Origin: Asterias rubens
Taxonomy: Eukaryota > Echinodermata > Asteroidea > Forcipulatida > Asteriidae
Direction: 5' to 3'
DNA length: 64,000 bases
Assembly (NCBI RefSeq): GCF_902459465.1
Contig: NC_047070.1
Location: 2,728,001-2,792,000, forward strand
The position numbers were made by a program, and so were the translations under genes. The notes beneath the pieces are model-generated. The model was given only the letters and a program-made list of their open reading frames with translations, made no database searches and was not told where the DNA came from. Position 1 is the first letter of the stretch. The number at the start of each line of letters is the position of its first letter. This document shows positions 1 through 11,871 of this stretch, piece by piece.

Positions 1-1148
1 AAACACGGCTGACCTATGTGTACACATTGTCTAGGCATTAATATACTATTCAGATTATTTTATTATTCACAATATAAGTCTGATTTTTGCAAGGAAAAAA
101 AAAATCGAAAAAACTAAACTAAAAGTAGGATGGATATCATGCCTGTAGAGCAAGACACCATTCATGTTTTGTGTAATCTGTATTTTGTTACCGCATACCT
201 TTCCATATCGTGACCAAACTTATACATGAAATTAAAATACCTATGCAAATTCCTGTCAGGAAATTTATATGAAAAAACATGCACAATTTTTAGCTTGTAT
301 GTAATCACACTGTCATTAATTTGGGTTATAAAAATTTGCTATAGATTTTTAAAAAGAGGTTATCATCTAAAAAGGTAATTGTTTTGGCAAATCAAAGCAT
401 CAGTTCATCTGAGACGAATTTCAGTATTTAAAAAAGGTTGATCTTCCAAAAGTACCTTTAAAATACTTTTTAAAGACACTGGACACTTACTGGACACTAT
501 TGGTAATTGTCAAAGACCAGTCTTCTCACTCAAAATCAAGTTCAAATATTTTAGTGGAAAATTACTTCTTTCTCGAAAACTACGCTACTTCAGAGACGGC
601 CGTTTCTCAAAAAGTGTTATACTATCAACAGCTCTCCATTGCTTGTTATCAAGTAATTTTTTACGCTAACGATTATTTTGAGTAATAACCAATAGTGTCC
701 ATGCCTTTAAACTGTCTAATTCTTATCCATAAACATTATACCTTAGTTTGCAATTGAAACGAAGAGTAAGTTAAAAACCATTATAATTTGTCTGCATTCC
801 AGAGACGATGAAGGAAGAGTCTGAAACCTTCCCCTTCATGTCTCTCGTCATTCTGAATGTGACCCTATAAAAGGTTCAACAGAAAAATTTACACTGCGCC
901 ATTATAGAGGTGCCCTACAAATAGTGGAGTAATTACAAAATGTACACCCTGCCTTTAAAAGGACAACTGTATAAAGCCAGCTGGGTTGAGTATCTTCTTG
1001 AGGAGAATAAAAACTCAACTTTGAGTGAGTAAGATCATGTCCCAATGCACCTCTGACATAAACATCAAAATCAAAAGTAGTGTTGGGGTATAATTCCCCC
1101 AAAGATAAGGCTTCAACATCTGCAACCGATTTCCAACCAGAAACTCCA
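1..1148. other. Downstream flank of the CARD gene; no gene seen
   Basis: AT-rich sequence with no convincing coding exon. It contains a shortened copy of the TTAA-flanked MITE (about 471-710). The part from about 900 to 1148 would be the 3' UTR of the minus-strand CARD gene. On the minus strand an open frame of about 90 codons runs through 902-1180, in a different frame from the last CARD exon and without an ATG. I treat it as non-coding. Confidence 0.5.
471..710 (+). repeat. TTAA-flanked MITE family A, internally shortened copy
   Basis: It begins TTTAAAGACACTGGACAC and ends GTAATAACCAATAGTGTCC...CCTTTAA. Compared with full copies (e.g. 59628-60009) the central hairpin region is missing. Ends and flanking TTAA match the other family members. 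Confidence 0.75.
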
Positions 1149-3352
1149 TTAATGCATAAATACGTTAGAATTGGTACCTCCTATTATGGCAAAGTTGTTG
1201 TTACCTGTTATGGTAACATTTCTACCCTGACCCCTTCCAGTTACGACCCCCGCAGTTCTTGAACTTTCCTGTCTCACAGGCTGTCCATCAACTTCATCCA
1301 AGTCGACTGCATAAAAAAGGAAACAGAAAACCATGATTAAATCATTGAAAATATGGTCTAAGTAGGACTTATTAAATGAATTTTCCACAAAACACAGCCA
1401 ATACTTTCAAAATTTTCGTTTATGTTTCGACTAATATCGGTTGGTGGCGCTGTTTCCTGCTCAGCCACTGGATGGTGGTTTGGCCGATTGTGTCCTCCCC
1501 GGGGGTGAAACTTGGGATATGAGGGAGTCCCATAAACCCCAAGTTTCACCCAGGTGAGGACACAATCTGCCAAACCACCGTCCAGTGGCAGTAGCAGGAA
1601 ACAGCGCCACCAACCGACTGGTGGTGCCTCATTCTGAGGATGACTAGTGATACTAGTTGAAACGTAAACAAAAACTACGTATTGGCTGTGTTTTGTAGAA
1701 AATTCATATAATAAGTTGATATTTTACCAGCCTGATGAACGTCTTTGATGGTATAAGTAGGATTTGAAACTGTGCATGGTGGAAGTATAACTAAGAGAGG
1801 TGTGTGGTAACACCCTGTGAATATCTCTTCATAGTAGTATGTTGGTTCAGAAAAGAACTGGTGGTGGATGACTCAATGTTTCGATCAGTATGCTCTGATC
1901 ATCCTCAGGGGAATGCTGGACTAAGGCCATTAACTATTTTCTAAAAATAATTTTTGTCTCGTTGAGAGGGAATTTATTTTCAAATGTATATTTACAATGG
2001 ATTTACACGACTCTCCTTAAAACGCTGTACTATGATTTTTTCACTTTTTTTTCTTGATGACTAATGAAGATGAAACTACTTCAGGTAAATTATATTACAT
2101 ACATCTTCATTCACAGTCAGTTAGGGATTCATGTCGTGGCCAAAAACTTGATCTACAAAAGGTATCGAAACCCTTTACGGGAACATTACAGAACTGGTAT
2201 GAGAAAAAAACTTGTCTAAGATCACAGTTTTACATAAAACTTACACGGTCTAGTTATGTACAAACAAAACATCACTTGAAATATTTCTGTCTGAAATGTC
2301 ATATTTGATGAAAAATAAATAAAACTAATTTCCTGTTTGGAGTTATTCGCTCAGTGAGCGTTTTATTCATTTTATTTTTTAATCAATGTCATGCAAAATG
2401 TGTGATCGGTTTTTCACTATTTTCTCGTGACCCAGACAGCCGATTGATCTCAAACTTCTACAGGTTTGTCAGTTTATGTATATGGTTGATCACATCAAAT
2501 GCTTACACTGCCAGCAACTGTTTTGTTAGCAAAAACCAATTCCATTTGTTCCTGTACGAAATTCTTTAAGGGATAAAACATACCTGGCAGAGAGGTGTTG
2601 TCCAACTTCTCGACCAGATGTTCATACACAGGGAACTCACACAACACATTTCTGAACTTTCCATATGCATTGGGTCCTCTTTTCTCCAGGTCATTTAGCA
2701 TTTTACTCATCTGGCCCTGTGAAAGGAACATGACACATTAATCATTCAAAACAGTTTGAAAAGATCTCAAAGTGCTTTACAAACAAACATGCTTTCAACA
2801 AAAGTTTACTATCAATAATGTCGGAGTTATAAGCCATGCGTGTTAGATTTGAATAATGTCTGGTACAATGACGTGCTTGACCACAAGTTACCATTTAAAT
2901 TTGAATTATTCAGTCTATCAGTATGTCGCATAATTAGGGGCAAGCTTTTGCGTAGTAACGTAAGAGACGGTGAACACCCATACACAATTCTGAATGAATG
3001 TGTATGACACAATGGTACCAGGGTTTGCTCATCTGGAGGTTGCTATGCAAAAGGCTCGCCCCGAACCATTTGACATAGCAACTGTCTTATTAGTCTGATT
3101 ATTTCAAATGTAAGCGGTACATTGTGACTAAAACAAGTCATTGTATCGACATTATTCAAATCCAACTCTCAAATGGCGTATTGACCTTAATGACCTCTCT
3201 CTTACTTTAGCTGTAGATTGCGCAAATATTTCCTCCATCATCTGGGGAGAGAAAACCTCCTCCTGAATTAGATGATCCGAAACTTTACTAGGTTCGATGT
3301 CCAGCAAAGCACAGCGATTTCTCCTCAGTCGTTGCTTATCTCGATTTTCCAT
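1149..3352 (-). CDS. CARD-domain protein with Gly/Asn-rich amyloid-like C-terminal tail (3 exons, 145 aa)
   Basis: Three minus-strand exons join in phase: 3352-3206 (49 codons from ATG, donor GTAAGA), 2716-2584 (acceptor TTTCACAG, donor GTATGT) and 1306-1149 (acceptor TATGCAG, stop TAA). Residues about 6-90 have the pattern of a caspase-recruitment domain of the caspase-2/caspase-9/CRADD type: basic first helix, then LIQEEVFSPQMMEEI, a KRGP turn and a final EHLVEKL helix. CARDs form homotypic helical assemblies in apoptosis and inflammation signalling. No caspase p20/p10 domain follows. The 52-residue tail ends NVTITGNNN, F, AIIGGTN, S, NVFMH (residues 123-145): short beta-prone stretches separated by Gly/Asn turns, resembling RHIM or other amyloid motifs. 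The exact partner and pathway are unknown. An extra exon between 2584 and 1306 cannot be excluded. It would have to preserve phase 1, and a caspase domain might lie on another isoform. Confidence 0.72.
1376..1707. repeat. Long fold-back element (arms ~160 bp)
   Basis: The left arm starts ATGAATTTTCCACAAAACAC and the right arm ends with its near-exact complement at 1707. The inner arms (about 1440-1500 and 1545-1625) share GGTTGGTGGCGCTGTTTCCTG and its complement. The short loop is near 1520. It lies in intron 2 of the CARD gene. Confidence 0.85.
2172..2572. repeat. TTAA-type MITE family C, decayed copy
   Basis: It shares ends and body with 45784-46172 and 61213-61598: a start like GGGAACATTACAGAACTGG, an internal ACATAAAACTTACACGGTCTA, the palindromic CGCTCAGTGAGCG, and an end CAGCAACTGTTTTGTTAGC. 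The copy stops about 10 bp from the donor of CARD exon 2. Confidence 0.75.
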
Positions 3353-3481
3353 CTTTTGGCAGAGTACCTAGATAGAATTAGAATAGGACAGAATTATAGG
3401 TCAATATTTGATCAGGTCTTTGAAAAGGATTGAAAAGCGTCTGCAATGTCTAAAGGGTTAGGCTAATGGCTACTTAGTAAT

Positions 3482-3612
3482 AAGGCCGTGTTCGAAACGG
3501 CGATTTTGGCTACAGCTACGGCTAGATCAGCGCGTCTGCCTGTATTGAAGAATAGGCGGACGCGTGCGATCTAGCCGTAGATGTAGCCGAAGTCACCGTT
3601 TTAGACATGGTC
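3482..3612. repeat. Fold-back element, GGCCGTGT family (copy 1)
   Basis: Arms of about 55 bp: GGCCGTGTTCGAAACGGCGA...GGCTACAGCTACGGCTAGATC, then the complement after a short AATAGG-containing loop. Closely related to 16149-16282 and more distantly to 45345-45480. It lies just upstream of the CARD gene. Confidence 0.85.
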
Positions 3613-4131
3613 TTACATAGGAAAGTACTTTAGCATGTTTTTTCTCCTGTAGCAATCATGGAGGTAGAGATTGTAATCATGATGTATACTTAGCTGATAA
3701 AAGTTTTAAATAGGGGCTCCAAGTCCAATGTCAAGTTAAGTGATGTTATATCTGATACTTAGAATAGTAGGACGATAAACAGCAAGCTAGTACATATTTG
3801 ACGCAACAGTGACAAAAATGGTTCCATTTGAACTTTATGGTAATTTATTACTGGCGAGGTCTCGCAAATATCTCGTATTCTGTAACCCTCTGGTCTGTCT
3901 GCGATTGTCGGGAAGATGGAGGGTAACGGTTGCAATCGTCCATCTATCGCCCTCTTTTGTCCATGCTGTACAAACTATGGAATCTGTGCAAGATGGCTGC
4001 TTATATTTATATTACAGATAGGCCCTACATTTTTTCACAAGAAAAACCGCTATTCTTAGAAGTGGAAAAGTTAAATGTTACCCCAAACATATCCCTCTTT
4101 TGTAGATTTTAAATGGTTAACCTAGTAGAGT

Positions 4132-4170
4132 AGTTGCGACCTGCGGGAGGAGGGTTACGTTATCGCAACT
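4132..4170. repeat. Short palindromic element, AGTTGCGATAACG family (copy 1, degenerate)
   Basis: The right half reads GGAGGAGGGTTACGTTATCG, CAACT. The left half starts AGTTGCGA but is shortened. Other copies are at 23141-23198, 23544-23612 and 48265-48320. Confidence 0.6.
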
Positions 4171-4539
4171 TTAGAGGTTGGACAGTACAGTCAGTAGTTA
4201 CGTTCGTGTTGGGACTGTTGACATCGAGTTCGTTGAAGCCTAAATGGACCTAGACCCAGTGACTGGGGCGCTAGAGAATCTAGATACCTTTTTTCTAAAT
4301 TTTGACATTATCGGTCATTATGTCAAAATGGACCCACGTCGATGCAATTCAATTCAATAACTTATTGAATAAGCCTTTTTGTTGAGATATGGCAGACACA
4401 TGTACTACAACACTCTAAGGACCTTAGTAAGGTTTGGGTAAATGTGTGTGTATTTCAACCAAACTACACTCCGTATCCTCTATCACGTCCGCCATACCTC
4501 AAAAAGGCTTTTTAAATATGGACATTTACTACTCCTAGT

Positions 4540-4681
4540 CCTAGTCCTAGAACTATTTCGGTTTCGTCCGGCTATCGTCTACGGGAGACGATAGCCGGAC
4601 GAAACCGAAATAGTTCTGTTTCGTCCGGCTATCGTCTCCCGTAGACGATAGCCGGACGAAACCGAAATAGTTCTAGGAGTA
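4540..4681. repeat. Two tandem hairpins forming a double fold-back
   Basis: AACTATTTCGGTTTCGTCCG plus GCTATCGTCT is followed by its exact complement, and the same hairpin then repeats with the loop sequence reversed (TACGGGAGA versus TCCCGTAGA). The whole block is therefore palindromic at two scales. Bounded by CCTAG/CTAGG. Confidence 0.85.
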
Positions 4682-6223
4682 TACATTTACCAAGGAACTC
4701 ACCTTTACCAAACCAAGCAAGACGAACTGGGCAAATCTGACGATTATCAAGTTGGGACGGAACAAATCTACTTTTGTTTTGTGATTGATTGAATTTAATC
4801 ATTCAGATGATCGGTTCCAATTCCAATTCGTACATGTCGTAATTATTCATACTCGTGTATTGTATACTTACCAGTACAGTTATTGTTCCATGCAGAACCA
4901 CACTCTGCTCTGGTCACTCTTGCTACTTTTGACATAAAACCGTAGTTCCGTATGGTTTATTTACCACCAAAAAAAAATAGAATCAAGAAAATACCGTGCG
5001 TTTGAAGTTTCCTATGTTGTTGTTGATGTCGATCTATATCTACGTACCGCGTCCGGCCGTATCAAAATATCCTGTTTTTTCCCCAAAAAGCATTGGCCTT
5101 GATTGTCAAATGAGGGCGCTATACCCAAAATCCTGTCTTGGGGTCCGGTGTTTTTTTTCACAAAGTGAAAAAGGGATAGGGGAAGCACAATAACTAAGGT
5201 TAAAAAATTACTAATTGTTATAACTTCAAAGAAACATCAGAAACCTTTCTCATAGTAATTGTATCTAGCTTTTAATATTTAATTTTATTTCTTGACAATT
5301 ACCATTTTTTGTATTACCAATGAAACCTTTACGCGAGATTTATTCATCAACAAAGAAACATTGGCATACTTTTAAATAATTATAATTCTGCAATGTATTC
5401 ACTTATTTATTCAAACACCTCACCAAACAATTTCTTTTTCTTTCAAACATTGATTTGAAATACAATTTTTACGACCAAATTAGATTTTTTACTTTTTTTG
5501 TAAGTTTATTTATAAAGAGCATAACCTATGAACCCCATGCTGTTTATTTATTTATTTATAGTTTACTCCCACTTTGTTGGTTCAATAGTTGTCAAATTAG
5601 AAATGCGAGAGAATAAAACTGAAGAAAGGTGTTTAAAGTCGAGTTGCTTATTGGAAATACATTGGTACATTTTACTTCTTTTTGATGTTCTTTATCTGGA
5701 AGGAAGTTGCCAAAATAAAATCAAATATCTTTGGCCAATTTTGTTGGCTTGTTTATCCATACTGATATTTCCAACAAATGACCGATTTAGCTTGATGGCA
5801 TCTAAGTGGTTTTGTAGTACTTCAAGTTCATGCCTTCAAATGATTAAGTCCTAATGTACCATTTTAAGGTTCAAGGCTTCAACATTTCCAAAACAATTCA
5901 ACTCATCAAATCCTTAGACATAGACCAGCTGCAGAACGTCCTGCACTAATAAACCTGATAATTTATGCTATGACAACATTTGACTAGTGGGTGCATGGGT
6001 GAAAAATTGTACAAGTTGTGATAATCATAATACCATTCTTACTCTAAGACCATTGGGGAGTGAGTGTTACGATTATCACAACCTTATCAGATGTGTACTC
6101 TGACCAAGCAGGCCTTGCATTTAAGCCCACAGCCACACACAGCAATTGCCTTGGTGCCCAAAAGCTTTTGCTGTGGAGCCATTTGCAAAGTTCTTATACA
6201 AACAAGGCCTGCCTAAGCCAGCT

Positions 6224-6620
6224 TTAAAGAAACACGTTTATCGGACGAGTTGGTCTATAAAAAGCGTTTGAAACCGTTTGTTATGAAATGCATGGTTAGA
6301 AAGATGTTTTTAAAGTAGAATATAATGATTCACATAAGTATCACTCAAAATTGCACGGTTTTCCTTTTACGTCGCGAACTCACATGGTCAGCCATTTATG
6401 GGAGTCAAAAATTTGACTCCCATAAATGGCCGGCCGTGTTTGTCGTCGAGGTAAAAAGAAACCACGCAATTTCGAGGCATATTTGTGTAGATTAACTTAG
6501 TGTAGATCATTGTATTCTACTTTTACAACATCTTTCTACCCATATGCATTTTATAACAAACGGTTACAGAACGCTTTTCAAAGACCAAGTTGACCGATCC
6601 AAGGCAATGTGTTCCTTTAA
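6224..6620. repeat. TTAA-flanked MITE family D (copy 1)
   Basis: TTAA at both edges. The ends are inverted, with AAAAAGCGTTTGAAACCG opposite CGGTTACAGAACGCTTTTC. The centre is a tight hairpin, GCCATTTATGGGAGTCAAA and complement. A second copy lies at 43432-43795. Confidence 0.8.
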
Positions 6621-9600
6621 GCGAACTAGTTTAGCTATAATCTACTCAAAGGTAAAGGTTCGTGTTATATTTTTGATTATTCTTGATGATAACTTTAGAC
6701 AAGAAATACCACACGAGCAAGCATGAACTGTTTACCATAGCAGTTCATGGCTATTGATTATCTTTTTAAAATCTTTAAAAAAATAATGTGATTCTAATAA
6801 TAAACCAGGTTTTGTTATATAAAGATTTCAACAATAAGCCACGTTCAAAACTGCTTTAAACAATTAGTTAAATATCTAATAATTCATTACTATACATTGA
6901 TCTACATTGAAGATTTAATTTAAAATTTTTAAGAAAAGATTTTTGTGTTGTCTCTTTTTGGCTGTACTGTATAAAAAAACAATCAAAATTAGCAAATAAA
7001 AAAAGACAATAATTTGAAAAGTTGCGGAGCCCAATTTTTGAAAAAAGTAATTATTTCAAAAGATTTTGACAGATATTTCTGTTTCAAATAAAAAACATAC
7101 CATTGTTTGTGTAGGTGCCACTGTCATTATCGCACAAAAAAAAAATAAAGTACTGATCAAAATAGTTTTGTACTCGTGGGCGAATCATCAGAAAATAATA
7201 AATGTTTAGTTGTTTTAAATTAACTACCAGTTATCGCTGGCAGATTTGTTTGTGCATTACATTGAAAGAAAGGTAATAACTTTCTTGAAACAATAAAAAT
7301 AGCTTATAAAAATATCACTTATATTTAAACATGCAGGTTAAAATAAGACCTAATATCTTTAAATTTTACGACACAGTCTTTATGTCAAATACGTTTTTGT
7401 AGATTGCTCTAAATTACCTTTTTAAACAAAAAAAACATAAAATGTACCAATTACCTTGCATTTAATGAAACCCTACTTTGTATTTAAGTTCTTTCATTTT
7501 AATAAACGTTACAATTTTGACAAATAGTAGGCCCCTATCAAAATAAAGTATTTACATTCAAATATTCATGTGAATCACAAGAAAGCACTATAAAATTCTT
7601 ACAATTAACTGTGATTTCTTTTTACATTTTTGGTGCATTTGGCGGTAAGACTAACCTGTCTAAACCTACTGGATGTGTACATGTACCTTTTGTGTTTACA
7701 TTGTCTCTGCTTGCGCCTTAAACATCTGTAAAGATTGATTTGGTGCATTACAAATACCTACTACATGTAGTATTATTATTATATTATTTACTGGCTTTAT
7801 GATTATGAATGGTCATTTCCATAATAACTATACAAAATATCTGAATATATTTTAGAAAATCAAGTAAAACATTAAAATTTAAAACTGTCTATTATACATA
7901 GTGAAATATATTAAAGTGTGTAAAGCTGCTTTGGAAATATGTTTACCCTCTGAAGTAATTCTTTCATATAAACTTAAACGTGATATGAAAGAAACAAAAA
8001 AGGACAAAGGGTCGGACTGCTTATAGTATTGTTTTTAAATTGTTCTCAAATTTCCCTCTATCAAATGAAAAGTTGAAAACAAATATCAGGTATGTTGTGT
8101 ATGTGGTTAATACTTTTTTACATGCTAAAACTGAGACGAAAATTATTTTTGAGACAATGTTTTACTCATTTCTCAAAGTCATATTTTCAGGGAAGCTTTC
8201 TACTATCATTATCTTCAAACTGTGTACGTTTAATGTAAATCTGTGGACATTACACAGACCCTTTAAAGGCTAAAATCATTGTTTTAGGGTTACATGACAA
8301 AGCAATGTATACACCCAGTATAGTCCATTTCCAGCTGGAAATGATTGTATTTTAACACCATTTACATTTTTTGTATTATTTAAAATTTTAAATTCACTTT
8401 TAGTTTAAGGAGTGCTACAGGTATTTTTTTTAATTCAACTAATAAGGTACACGGGTACTGCAGAGTGCAGAGAGAGATTTCAATCACATTCCTGATGCAA
8501 CAACAAATAAATTAATGTTTTATTTAATAAATTTCATTATTTATTACTCCTAGGAAGGGTGTCCTTCCATATCATAAATATTTAAATAAAAGATCACAAT
8601 TGTAAATTCGTGTTGAAATAAATAAACATTTTGGTCAAATTACTATTAATAAATAACTATTTATTAAACAAACAATCACCCATCTTTACTGACGGTAGCC
8701 CATCCAGCAAACTGTGTTAGTATCATATTGGGTCCTCGTATAGAGAAAGGTTGATATTATTCAATATTTTAATATATTATTTAATATATTTTAATTAAAA
8801 CAGAACAGTCCCAGATGGTCCCAGTGACTGTACATGAAGTTATGAACTTTCACCCAGTTATAAAGCACACACCTCTCGTAGTACTAGTAGCTCACCATAG
8901 AGAAGATACAGAGGGAGGGAGTGCACATGCAGTAACTTCCCTGGCTCAAGCTTGGGGGGAAATGTATAATGAACATAGAACTTGTAGTTCAGAATTTTAA
9001 CTGGAACAAGCGTTTTTTCCGCAAGACCAGAATCAAAACGGTTAAAAACCTTTCCACAAACATTTTTCTAAGATTAGAGAAGATTGATCTCCTTTTTCAT
9101 ATGGGCAAGTACACTTTGATACTCAAAAGAATTAAAGATTGTTTGTTACATTAAATGTAAAACTTTTCGCATAACTTTTATGACATAGTTAGGTATATTA
9201 CTCAATGAAAAAAACAAGTAGACTGCCGGACTCTGCCTGTTGCGAGTTTACAGGCCCGACACTAAAATCACTGGCCTCATCAGGCATGCCGTCCAGTGTT
9301 GATTTCCAGCCCTGAACTGGGTTAGAGTTTATAATTCCATACAGCCACAGACTGACCTGGGCTCAATTTTGCTTAATGATTTCCTATTAGCAAAAATTAG
9401 CAGGATACCAGTCACAATGGTACTGTACGTGTGAAATGGTATTTTGGCTGGTAATCTAATTCTACTAAGCATAATTTGGTTGTGCTTAGCTACTTTGTGC
9501 TTAGTCCATGACAACACAGCCATTTACTTTCTATCTTAAGCCCGGTTGAAACTTCCAGCGAAAGTGAATGCAATACAAATTTTGTCGTCAAAAATTTGCA

Positions 9601-9715
9601 ACAAATAATTTGCAACAGTTGAAATGTGTTCAACTCTTACGAAAAATTGGTAGCGAAAATGTTTTGATGTCAAAATACGCTTCCCATTAGCATTCGCAGG
9701 AAGTATGGACAGGGC

Positions 9716-9721
9716 TTTATT
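9716..9721 (-). terminator. Possible polyadenylation signal of FADS6
   Basis: TTTATT on the plus strand reads AATAAA on the minus strand, about 10 bases after the FADS6 stop codon. This is unusually close; a longer 3' UTR with another signal is possible. Confidence 0.35.
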
Positions 9722-9730
9722 TTGTTCTTT

Positions 9731-10795
9731 TTACTGCACTCCAATAAATTGTGTAATGGGTGGGGCATCCACCATCAGCATCTTATACTCCTTAGTGAAG
9801 AACTTGAGGCGGTCGAAGTATCCGCGTTTCTGGTACGGCAATCCATGCTCCTGCAAATACTGCTGTACAATGGGTTGGATCTTCAAACACATGTTGTCAG
9901 ACAGCTTGGGAAAGAGATGGTGCTCGATATGGCAGGCAATCAGTGAGTGTCCGAAATTCCAGTCCAGTAACAGATTATGGGATAGATTGAGGACTCCGCT
10001 GGACATCAGGTGGAGACGTGGCGGGCGACTATCACGTGCGTACATCGGTAATCCGATATGTTGAAAGATGTTGACATGGATGTAAGGGATGTCCATGAGA
10101 GCGCGGTAGACAAGTGTACTCAGCACAGCCGCCTTGGCAGTGAGACCGGAGACGAACATCAGTAGTGAGATGTTGGCTACTAGGCCAACGGATACCACGA
10201 TAAAACACTGAAAAGCTTTCAGCACTTTCTTATCTTGGAGAAGAAAAACGACTGCTCCGATCGGAGTCATGACTGGTAGGAAAAGCGGGGCTACAAACAA
10301 ATAGATGTATCTCGGCAAACTTGGCACCCGCCATGTGCTAGAATCACCCAGCCCGATGACATTGGTATAGGGATGGTGGACTTTAACGTGGGCACCAATT
10401 GCGTACTCGGCTGAAAAGGATCCGCAAAACTCAATGAAGAACAACTGCCAGAAGCGATTGACGAGCTTTGAACGGCACAGGGCAGAGTGGGATGCGAGAT
10501 GAGACATCTTGGTTTTGAGCATTCCATAGTAGAATCCCAATAAGATCAGACCTGCGATGAACGGAGGCCAAGTCTGGTGCCTAAGAAGCAATAGACCAGG
10601 AGGGATCATGGCGAAACCTGATGCGATGTAGCACCAGTCTACACCATAGAGATCCCACCAGGATGATGCTTCTTGAACCTTCTGGACAGCAGCAGTCAGC
10701 TCACTCAGGCTAGCTTTTATTTCCACATCTGTCTCTTGATGAGACGACAACGACTGCTGCTCTCCACTTGATGCTGATGCTGATTTTCGTTGCAT
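9731..10795 (-). CDS. FADS6: Fatty acid desaturase 6 (FADS6), single coding exon
   Basis: A 354-residue membrane desaturase-like protein, close in length and sequence to vertebrate FADS6. Histidine boxes that bind the di-iron centre are present: HLASH (99-103), HVKVHH (136-141), HVNIFQH (240-246) and HIEHH (289-293). Conserved FADS6 signatures include GLGDSSTWR (148-156), NIFQHIGLPM, HHLFPKLSDNMCLK and a C-terminal APPIT. Hydrophobic segments lie at about 56-92, 115-128, 163-186 and 194-217. There is no N-terminal cytochrome b5 domain, unlike FADS1/2. The likely site is the ER membrane; the substrate of FADS6 is not well established. The whole coding region is uninterrupted, while vertebrate FADS6 is split by introns. 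An acceptor (TTATTTTCAG, exon start 10811) just before the ATG indicates a 5' UTR intron. It is divergent from the lectin gene at 11872. Confidence 0.93.
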   Translation of the reverse strand: MQRKSASASSGEQQSLSSHQETDVEIKASLSELTAAVQKVQEASSWWDLYGVDWCYIASGFAMIPPGLLLLRHQTWPPFIAGLILLGFYYGMLKTKMSHLASHSALCRSKLVNRFWQLFFIEFCGSFSAEYAIGAHVKVHHPYTNVIGLGDSSTWRVPSLPRYIYLFVAPLFLPVMTPIGAVVFLLQDKKVLKAFQCFIVVSVGLVANISLLMFVSGLTAKAAVLSTLVYRALMDIPYIHVNIFQHIGLPMYARDSRPPRLHLMSSGVLNLSHNLLLDWNFGHSLIACHIEHHLFPKLSDNMCLKIQPIVQQYLQEHGLPYQKRGYFDRLKFFTKEYKMLMVDAPPITQFIGVQ

Positions 10796-10811
10796 TGTTT
10801 GATTTGGTTTG

Positions 10812-11871
10812 CTGAAAATAACAGAGAAAAAATCAACACTTTAATTAATACAACTTTAAGTCTTTAGTAGTCAGAATTAGAGCTTTTTATCTTTGACAGA
10901 GAATAGACCAGAAGTTTAATAGTTTCAGTCTAAAGGCTAGATCACGACGCAAAGAGAACGCATTCTATTGGTTGAATTGCTCCACGCAGAATAGGCACAA
11001 GCTAATTTTCCACACCTCGCCACCAATTTATCTGCCCTCAATTAGCTCCATTCAACCCCCTCTTACTCCAATAACACCCCCAACCAGCCAACCCCCCCTC
11101 CACCCCCCCCCCCCCCCCCCCCCCCCCGAGCATGACAGTCACCCCCACACACCAAATACCGCACAGTCTGCTAATGACAAAAAGTTCCCTATCTTGCACT
11201 GCACAGCAATGCAAACTGTCATGCAAACTGTCAAACCACTGTCATGCCAGTGTCAGTCAGCTGGTCGGTGTCTTGGATTGGAGTTTCATTTATAATCACC
11301 AAACATCCTTCTGTTTTACCATCCATTTAAGCAATTTTCACACATCTTACCTCATTGAGTCCTGGTTGATTGTTTTAAAAACACATGAAGGGTGTTTTTG
11401 GCGATGAGAAAACGCATAAAAGATTCAGACCACAACAATCAATTTCCCAGACCATCTACCTCCATGCCCAGACAGAGTCCAGATCCCCAGATGATCTACT
11501 TCAGTCCTTCACTTCTTGACGAAATGACGGCTGCTGAAATAGTTATGTGCAAAATCGCGTACGTCTGTTTCGTCCACCTTCCGCCTTGTGTTATCATGTG
11601 TAATCAATATTCAAACTTTAGATATAAATACCGGTCCTAAATACCAATGCCGGGGTGTACCGGGTGATGCTAATTTTGGCAGTGCTCGTTGTAGCATGCT
11701 AATCATAATAATCCGTTGTTTATCTTTTGCGCGTATATCCCAGGGGCGCGGGCATTAATTTTGCACGCTTGGTTTTTTTGCTGACATATATTAAGTCTCG
11801 TTACTAAAAACGTGATTTTGCGTGATCGGAGTTTCTGGCGTTGTTTTGTCGTCACGTCCCCCACATCCAAG
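10812..11871. promoter_or_regulatory. Divergent intergenic region between FADS6 and the lectin gene
   Basis: About 1 kb between the FADS6 coding start (minus) and the lectin start (plus). It must hold the lectin 5' UTR and probably the FADS6 first exon. It includes a run of 25 C at 11103-11127 and several CpG-containing stretches near 11640-11880. No TATA box is convincing. Shared promoter use is inferred from orientation only. Confidence 0.4.
11103..11127 (+). repeat. Poly-C tract (25 C)
   Basis: Uninterrupted C run inside a C-rich stretch upstream of FADS6. The exact length may be affected by sequencing. Confidence 0.85.

Larger units (their letters stand above)
3613..9730. other. 6-kb intergenic region, no gene recognised
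   Basis: AT-rich DNA between the CARD gene and the 3' end of FADS6. Short open frames (e.g. 5528-5854) show no family features and look like chance. It holds a small palindrome (4132-4170), a double fold-back (4540-4681), a family D MITE (6224-6620) and fragments of a cell-type repeat near 9300-9500 that shares words with 28880-29060. The FADS6 3' UTR must lie at its right end. Confidence 0.6.

Noticed and set aside
902-1180. Open minus-strand frame of ~90 codons after the last CARD exon
   Set aside because: No ATG, overlaps exon 3 in another frame, no recognisable domain; probably 3' UTR.
5528-5854. 108-codon hydrophobic open frame
   Set aside because: AT-rich, composition typical of chance frames, no splice or family support.
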